Source: RGIG3701 sp017403345 (lineage in GTDB: Bacteria; Planctomycetota; Planctomycetia; Pirellulales; Thermoguttaceae). From it: a stretch of 64,000 nucleotides of DNA. The stretch covers positions 1 to 64,000 of the forward strand of contig JAFQOH010000130.1 in the NCBI GenBank assembly GCA_017403345.1, written 5' to 3'. The translations under genes and the position numbers were made by a program. Below the pieces are notes generated by a model. It ran no database searches. It was not told the origin of the DNA and worked only from the letters and a program-made list of their open reading frames with translations. Positions 54,878 to 61,700 of the stretch are shown here, piece by piece; the first letter of the stretch is position 1; each line of letters opens with the position of its first letter.

Positions 54878-55597
54878 ATGAACACGACACGATTTCTCGT
54901 CACGATCGCGACGTACAATGAAATTGAAAATATTCCGCATCTCGTTCCGGCGATTTTTGAAGAGACGGACCGATTCGCTGCCGAAAGAAACTTTACGTTT
55001 GACGTTTTGGTCATCGACGATGCCTCGCCGGACGGAACGGGCGAATGGTGTGACGCACATGCAGAGGAATTTCCGCGTCTGAAATGCCTGCATCGTGCCG
55101 GGAAAAACGGGCTTGGCGCCGCCACGATCGCTGCGATGCAGTACGCTATCGAAAACGGCTACGACCGAATGATCAACATGGATGCCGATTTCAGTCACCA
55201 TCCGAAGTACCTGGAAGCAATGGCCTGCACGGATGCGGACGTCACGGCAGGGTCCCGATACATTCGCGGAGGCGGGATCGTTGGTTGGCCGCTGCGCCGG
55301 CATTTCATGAGCCGTTCCATCAATGCGTTTGGACGCACTCTCTTGGGGCTTTCCATTCACGACATCAGCGGGGCGTACCGAAATTACCGTGTTTCGACGC
55401 TCGCAAAACTCGATTTTTCGCGCTTTCAGTCCCAAGGATACTCGTTTCAGGAAGAGGTCCTTTGGCGGCTGAAGCTCGTTGGCGCTACCATGTCGGAAGT
55501 CCCGATCATTTTTGAGGACCGCATTCGCGGCACGTCGAAGATCTCCCTGAAAGAGAGCATCACTGCCGTCAAAACGCTCCTGATGCTGCGTCGGTAG
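54878..55597 (+). CDS. Polyprenol monophosphomannose synthase-like glycosyltransferase (GT2, DPM1 type)
   Basis: A 239-aa GT-A enzyme. VTIATYNEIENIPHLVPAIF starts the fold; the nucleotide-sugar motifs VLVIDDASPDGTGEW and MINMDADFSHHPKYL carry the DxD-like metal site. DVTAGSRYIRGGGIVGWPL and SGAYRNYRVSTL are typical of dolichol-phosphate mannose synthase homologues. Function: transfer of a sugar from a GDP- or UDP-sugar to a polyprenyl phosphate at the membrane, giving the donor for envelope glycans. No C-terminal membrane helix is seen, as in the single-domain form. The ATG at 54878 is preferred over the open frame start at 54749, which lies within the terminator. Confidence 0.9.
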   Translation: MNTTRFLVTIATYNEIENIPHLVPAIFEETDRFAAERNFTFDVLVIDDASPDGTGEWCDAHAEEFPRLKCLHRAGKNGLGAATIAAMQYAIENGYDRMINMDADFSHHPKYLEAMACTDADVTAGSRYIRGGGIVGWPLRRHFMSRSINAFGRTLLGLSIHDISGAYRNYRVSTLAKLDFSRFQSQGYSFQEEVLWRLKLVGATMSEVPIIFEDRIRGTSKISLKESITAVKTLLMLRR

Positions 55598-56132
55598 TAT
55601 CTCGGAATGCGTTAAAAAAGGGGCCATCCGAACTGGTACTAGTTTCACCACTGAAGACACGGAAGAGTTCACAGAAAGACACAGAAAGACACAGAAAGGA
55701 AACACGAAAAACTCAAAAAGATGCGAAATTCATCAAAAGGCGACCAGAAATATTTTAAATCTTTCGCTTCTTTTCGTGTTTTTCGTGAAATTCGTGTCAG
55801 GGCGCGTTCACTCCCCCTTTTTCCTCTTTCTTTTCAGTGTGAGTCTGAGTTTCTTCTGTGCACTCAGTGGGAGATCGGAACCTGGATTGGTACGCACATT
55901 CCGTAAGAGCCTAAAAAAGTTCCGGAATGCGTTAAAAACTGTTTTTGGACAAATTTTTTGGCAGGATCGTGAGATTTTTGGTCTCTCCCCCTCGACAAAG
56001 AGTGGATTTCATGCTAAAATAGAATAGAGAATTTCATCATTTTTTGGAAAGGAGAGCGTTTCAGACGCATGGTCCGCTTGGGAATGCCGATCCTTTCCTT
56101 AACCTTAAAAGAATTAAAAGAAGGACACAAAA
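55598..56132. other. 535-nt gene-free region before ilvD with short repeats
   Basis: It contains a 10-bp array (ACAGAAAGAC, three copies, 55671-55700), a dispersed-repeat core at 55786-55801 shared with 34649-34664, two copies of GGAATGCGTTAAAAA (near 55605 and 55924) and the ilvD promoter. No ORF with coding features was found. Confidence 0.7.
55992..56020 (+). promoter_or_regulatory. Promoter of ilvD
   Basis: TCGACA (55992-55997), 17-bp spacer, TAAAAT (56015-56020), about 110 nt upstream of the start. Confidence 0.6.
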
Positions 56133-57956
56133 ATGCGTTCAGATATGATCAAAAAGGGTGACGCCCGTGCGGCCCACCGCGGTCTGCTTCGTGCGACAGG
56201 AGTGAAAGAAGAAGATTTTGGCAAACCGTTCATCGCGATCTGCTGCAGCTATACGGACATCGTGCCGGGGCACGTTCATCTGAACAAAGTCGCGGAAGTG
56301 GCGAAAGAATGCGTCCGTCAGGCCGGCGGTGTGCCGTTCGTCTTCAACACGATCGCGGTCGACGACGGCATCGCGATGGGACACGTTGGTATGAAGTACT
56401 CGCTCGCGAGCCGTGAACTGATCGCAGACACGGTCGAGACCATGGTCAACGCCCACTGCTTCGACGGCATGATCTGCATCCCGAACTGCGACAAGATCGT
56501 CCCCGGTATGCTTATGGCGTCCGTCCGATGCAATATCCCGACGGTCTTCGTCAGCGGCGGTCCGATGGAAGCGGGTAAACGTCAGGGAAAAGCGATCGAC
56601 CTGATCGACATTTTCGTCGGGGCGGCCGCCAAACAGCAGAACCGCATGACGGAAGAAGACCTTCTCGACATTGAGCAGAACGCCTGCCCGACTTGCGGAT
56701 CCTGCTCCGGAATGTTCACGGCCAACTCGATGAACTGCCTCTGCGAAGCGCTCGGTATGGCTCTTCCGATGAACGGAACGATCCTGGCGACGAGTGCGGA
56801 GCGCAAACGTCTCTACCAGAAAGCGGCCGAGCGCGTCATTGCGATGGTCTATGAGCTGGAAGAAAAAGGCGCGGAATTCAAGGGACTCCCGCGCGACATC
56901 ATCACGCAGGACAGCATCGACAACGCGATGGTCCTTGACATGGCGATGGGCGGAAGCACAAACACGGTCCTCCATACTCTCGCGATCGCGCAGGAAGCGG
57001 GGATCCAGTACGACATCAACCGCATCAATGAGCTGAGCCTCAAGACGCCGAACGTCTGCAAAGTCTCGCCGTCGATCCACTACCACATCGAAGACGTTCA
57101 CCAGTCGGGCGGTATCCACACGATTCTCGGAACGATCAAACGCGGACGTCCGGAACTCCTGAAACTCGACGCCCTGACCGTTACGGGCAAGACGCTCGGC
57201 GAAAATATCGCGGAATGGGACATCCGCTCCCGCGATACGGTCTGTCAGGAAGCGCTTGAGCTGGCGGCGATCGAACCGGGCAACTGCCGCAATACGCCGG
57301 CGATGAGCGTTGAACGTAAAGCGAAGAACATTGACGAACTGGAACTCAACTTCGATCCGCAGGACTGCATCCGCGAGGTCGAAAATGCGTACAATCAGGA
57401 AGGCGGTCTCGCCATTCTCTTCGGAAATCTGGCTCCGAATGGTGCCGTGGTCAAGACGGCGGGCGTGAAGCCGAGCATGATGCAGCACACCGGCCCGGCC
57501 GTCATTTTCGAGAGTGAAAATGAAGCGTACGACGGTATCGTCGCAGGCAAAGTGAAGGCTGGTGACGTGGTCGTCGTGCGTAATGAAGGTCCGAAAGGCG
57601 GTCCCGGAATGCAGGAAATGCTCGCTCCGACGACGGCGATCAAAGGCGTGAAGCTGGATGATTCGGTCGCTCTGATCACGGACGGACGTTTCTCCGGCGG
57701 TACGGCAGGCGCCTGCATCGGCCACATCAGTCCGGAAGCCGCAGCTGGTGGTCCGATCGGTCTGCTGAAGGACGGAGACATCATCGAGATCGACATTCCG
57801 GCACGTAAAATTGCCGTTCAGGTCTCCGATGAAGAACTTGCAGAACGCAAAAAGAACTGGACGAAGCCGGAACCGCGCTTCAAGTCCGGCTGGATGGCCC
57901 GTTACGCTGCGCTGGCGACCAGTGCGGATACTGGCGCGGTCCTGAAGTACGAGTGA
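56133..57956 (+). CDS. ilvD: Dihydroxy-acid dehydratase
   Basis: A 607-aa iron-sulfur enzyme that dehydrates dihydroxy-acids in valine, leucine and isoleucine synthesis. The start MRSDMIKKGDARAAHRGLL is the family's usual opening. Cluster-binding cysteines lie in CIPNCDKIVPGML and in NACPTCGSCSGMFTANSMNC, where the family's third ligand sits. GPKGGPGMQEMLAPT and LITDGRFSGGTAGACIGHISP are the closing signatures. Length is slightly above the E. coli 616 range and normal for the family. AGAAGGACAC precedes the ATG. It is a single gene with its own promoter; other ilv genes are not nearby. Confidence 0.97.
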   Translation: MRSDMIKKGDARAAHRGLLRATGVKEEDFGKPFIAICCSYTDIVPGHVHLNKVAEVAKECVRQAGGVPFVFNTIAVDDGIAMGHVGMKYSLASRELIADTVETMVNAHCFDGMICIPNCDKIVPGMLMASVRCNIPTVFVSGGPMEAGKRQGKAIDLIDIFVGAAAKQQNRMTEEDLLDIEQNACPTCGSCSGMFTANSMNCLCEALGMALPMNGTILATSAERKRLYQKAAERVIAMVYELEEKGAEFKGLPRDIITQDSIDNAMVLDMAMGGSTNTVLHTLAIAQEAGIQYDINRINELSLKTPNVCKVSPSIHYHIEDVHQSGGIHTILGTIKRGRPELLKLDALTVTGKTLGENIAEWDIRSRDTVCQEALELAAIEPGNCRNTPAMSVERKAKNIDELELNFDPQDCIREVENAYNQEGGLAILFGNLAPNGAVVKTAGVKPSMMQHTGPAVIFESENEAYDGIVAGKVKAGDVVVVRNEGPKGGPGMQEMLAPTTAIKGVKLDDSVALITDGRFSGGTAGACIGHISPEAAAGGPIGLLKDGDIIEIDIPARKIAVQVSDEELAERKKNWTKPEPRFKSGWMARYAALATSADTGAVLKYE

Positions 57957-57970
57957 TCTGCGGATCCTGA

Positions 57971-58000
57971 AGCTTTGTGACGCAAAGCTTTGTGACGCAA
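57971..58000 (+). repeat. 15-bp tandem duplication just downstream of ilvD
   Basis: Two exact copies of AGCTTTGTGACGCAA, 15 nt after the ilvD stop. Confidence 0.95.
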
Positions 58001-58126
58001 TATCCGGACGTCCGATACATCCGAATTTCGGCCGTCCGGAATTTTAGTAAAAAATACGTGCGGGAGCTATTCCTGTACGGTAACCGAAATTTTGACGTTT
58101 TTCAGCCTTCATTCCCGGAGATTTCC

Positions 58127-58621
58127 ATGGAAAATTCACAGTCGAAGCATCTTTCCGAGAGTTTGGAAGACTACCTTGAAGCCATTCTCAACATCATTGA
58201 CCAAAACGGAGTTGCGTGGCCGCGGGACATTGCGAAAGCTCTGAAAGTCTCGAATGCCTCTGTCACGGGTGCTTTACGTGCTTTGGGAGAACGCCAGCTG
58301 ATCAACTATGCGCCATACGCATTCGTGACGCTGACTCCGGATGGTGAGAACTATGCGCGGGAGATCGTCGGCCGACATGAAAAGATCCGTGCGTTCCTCT
58401 GCGATTTTCTGGACGTCGACCCGCAGCTTGCCGACGAAACTGCGTGCAAGATGGAGCACATTCTGGCTCCGGAGATCGTGCAGCGTTTCGTGCGCCTCGC
58501 GGCATTCATGAAGACGAGTCCCTGCGAAGGAAAAGCGTGGCTCAAGCCGGATTTCCGTTCCTGCGCGGACTGCAAACAGTGCGGCGGCTGTGGAAATGAA
58601 AAGCAGAAAACCGAAGTCTGA
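58127..58621 (+). CDS. DtxR/MntR-type metal-responsive repressor with Cys-rich tail
   Basis: A 164-aa regulator. The N-terminal winged helix is typical of DtxR proteins (SLEDYLEAILNIIDQNGVAWPRD, cut; ALKVSNASVTGALRALGERQLI), and the metal-binding/dimerisation domain carries IVGRHEKIRAFLCDFLDVD and ACKMEHILAPEI. It would sense Fe or Mn and repress transport genes. The C-terminus ends in a Cys-rich tail CADCKQCGGCGNE, absent from classical DtxR; this may add another metal or redox input. The ATG at 58127 is chosen because the upstream 50 residues do not fit the family; no strong ribosome site is seen. The helicase gene starts about 95 nt downstream. Confidence 0.87.
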   Translation: MENSQSKHLSESLEDYLEAILNIIDQNGVAWPRDIAKALKVSNASVTGALRALGERQLINYAPYAFVTLTPDGENYAREIVGRHEKIRAFLCDFLDVDPQLADETACKMEHILAPEIVQRFVRLAAFMKTSPCEGKAWLKPDFRSCADCKQCGGCGNEKQKTEV

Positions 58622-58715
58622 CTGAAAATTTCTGAAAGAGGATCCCCCGGCATTCACGATTTTGCTCGGAATTCGGGGAAAATTTTCCTAAATTCCGAAT
58701 TTAAAACGATTTACG

Positions 58716-61700
58716 ATGAACCAGCCCAACTCCAGCAAAAAACGTTCCTCTTCTTCTGAAATGGAGACGTCCGCATCCTCTCCCGATCCGCGATCCGCAT
58801 CTGAAAAACGAAAAGATCCGCATTTTTCCAGGGAAAAGGAGCGTTTCGAGAGAAAACGAAAAGAGAAATGGGCCGCCAAACGCCGGGAGTTGAGCATTCC
58901 GGAACTGGTTTTTGATGAAGAACTGCCTGTTTCTTCGCGTCGGGAGGAGATCAAAAAAGCGATCCGCGAGAACCAGATCGTTGTTTTGTGCGGGGAGACC
59001 GGGTCGGGAAAATCGACGCAGCTTCCCAAAATCTGCCTGGAACTTGGCTTCGGCGTCCGAAAGCTCATCGGGCACACGCAGCCTCGGCGTATCGCGGCGA
59101 TCTCCATCGCCAACCGTCTCGCGCAGGAGATCTCCATGGGACGGCAGAAACCGCTTCCGGCTCCGGAAAAAAACACGCCAACTCAAGACGCAGACAAAAA
59201 CGCACCGGCTCCGGTCTCTAAAGAGCATTCCGTTTCCGAAAATTCTGCTTCTGAAAAAAAACCGCTGACGCTCATTCCGCCGGAAAAGCTCGTCGGGTAC
59301 AAGATCCGGTTTACGGACCACACCTCCCCGGAAACGTGCATCAAGCTGATGACGGACGGTATTTTGCTTGCCGAGACGCAGAGCGACCGATTTTTGAATC
59401 AGTACGAGGTCCTCATCATTGACGAAGCTCATGAACGTTCGCTGAACATCGACTTTCTGATCGGCATCCTGCGCCGTCTTGCAGACAAACGGCCGGATCT
59501 GAAGATCATCCTGACTTCCGCGACGATCGACGCTGCCCGATTCGCGGCGCATTTCGAAACGGAGACTCGCCGAGTGCCGATCCTCACCATTGAAGGACGG
59601 ACCTACCCGGTCGACGTCCTCTACCAGCCGATCTTTGAAGAGGATGAGGATGACGACGAGGATGGAAATGGGAATGGACGCGGACGCAGTGAGCGCAAAA
59701 AAGAGGCGTCTGTGCGCATCATTCACGATGGAGATGTGCATCAGGCGGTCATTCGGGCTGCGGAGACGCTCGCGAAAAAAGGACCTGGCGACATGCTGGT
59801 CTTCATGCCGACGGAACGGGACATTCATGAGCTGGTGAAACTCTTTCAGGGGGAATCTCAGCGTCAGCGCCTTTCTCTCTTCCGAAACGAAAACGTAGAC
59901 GTCCTTCCGCTCTATGCCCGGCTTCCCGCTGACGCGCAGCAGAAGATCTTCAATCCGGTGAGCAAAAAACGGCGTATCGTCATTGCTACGAACGTTGCGG
60001 AGTCTTCCGTGACGGTCCCGCGGATCCGGTACGTCATCGATTCCGGAACGGCCCGCATCAGCCGGTACTCGGCACGTTCCAAAACGCAGCGTCTTCCGAT
60101 CGAGCCCATTTCCCGCGCCTCGGCAGATCAGCGTAAAGGGCGGTGCGGGCGGATCGGTCCGGGGGTCTGCATTCGGCTTTACTCGGAAGAGGACTACCTT
60201 TCACGTGAGGAGTACACGCAGCCGGAGATCCAGCGCACGAACCTAGCGTCGGTCATTCTGCAGACAAAATTACTGCGTCTGGGCAGGATCGAGTCCTTTC
60301 CGTTCATCGACATGCCGAAGATCGCCTCCATTCGCGATGGTTACCGGACGCTTTTTGAACTGAAAGCACTCACGAAAGCCTCTGCTGACGGAGAACTGAC
60401 GCCGCTCGGACAGAAACTCGCCAAACTCCCGGTCGATCCGCGCATCGGACGCATGGTTCTTGAGGCGCTTGAAATGGCGAAGGAGGCTCACGCTGGAGCA
60501 TCCGTTCCAGGATCCGGCCGTGGAGAGACGGGGCCTCTTCCGCCGCAGCGTGAAAAGAAACGGGGACGCACTGAAAAGAAAGGAACTGAAAAGAAAGAAA
60601 AAGAAAGACTCCAGGTCGATCCACTGCGCGAGATCCTAGTCATTGCGTCTGCGCTGACGATCCGTGATCCGAGAGAACGTCCGGTCGAAAAGCAGGGTGA
60701 AGCTGATGCTGCTCACGTGCAGTTCATGGATCCGCGTTCCGATTTTCTCTCGTTCCTCAAAATCTGGGACTTTTATTCCCGGATGAAAGACAAACTTTCC
60801 CGCAGTCAGCTCATCAAAGCGTGCAGGCAGAATTTCCTTTCATGGAACCGCATGCGGGAATGGCAGGATGTTTGCCATCAGCTTCATGAAATGGTCCAGG
60901 ATCTCATGAAGGAGGCGCAGCTTCCGAAGACGCTCCTTTTTGAAGACGAGACTTTTTTGGCTCTTGGAGCTATTCCCAATGAAAAGCCGGAACAGACGGC
61001 GGCACGGTACGACGCGATCCATAGAGTTCTTTTGAGCGGTCTGCTCTCAAACATTGGGCAGAAAACGCCCCTTCCGCAGGAGTATGCCGTTGGCGGCGGC
61101 GGGAAATGCGTCCTTTGGCCGGGAAGCGGACTTTTGAAGCTCACGGGAGGCGAATGTCCTGAAAAAGGAGGAAATGCTAAAAATGCTGCCGGGAGCACTT
61201 CGTCTTCGGCTGGAATTTCAAAAAAGCACCATTCGGAAGCGGACGAGATCCATCGTCCAAAGGCCGGGCATCGTCTCTGGGGAAGAAATCTGGATGCGTA
61301 CGGACGCATTCTGGAAAATGGAACAGAAGACAGGACTTTGGAAGATCCTGAAAGCACGGCGGACGGTTCCCGGAATGAAGTTGCGGAGACTGCCGAAACG
61401 GCACCCAGGAAAAAATCGCTTCCCGCTTGGGTCATGGCTGCGGAAATGGTCGAGACGTCGAAACGTTTCCTCCGAACGAATGCCGTGATCGATCCGGAGT
61501 GGATCGAGCCGCTGGCCGGACATCTGGTGACGAAAACGCACAGTGAACCGCATTGGTCGAAGCAGAACAATCAGGTGATGGTCTACGAAAAGGTCACACT
61601 TTCCGGTCTCGTCATCGTTCCGCGGCGCAGAGTTCCGTACTCCGCCATCGATCCGGAAAAGGCGCGTGAAATGTTCATTCAGCTGGGGCTCGTTGAGGGA

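Noticed and set aside
56139..57725. 528-aa minus-strand frame opposite ilvD
   Set aside because: Antisense shadow of ilvD created by codon bias.
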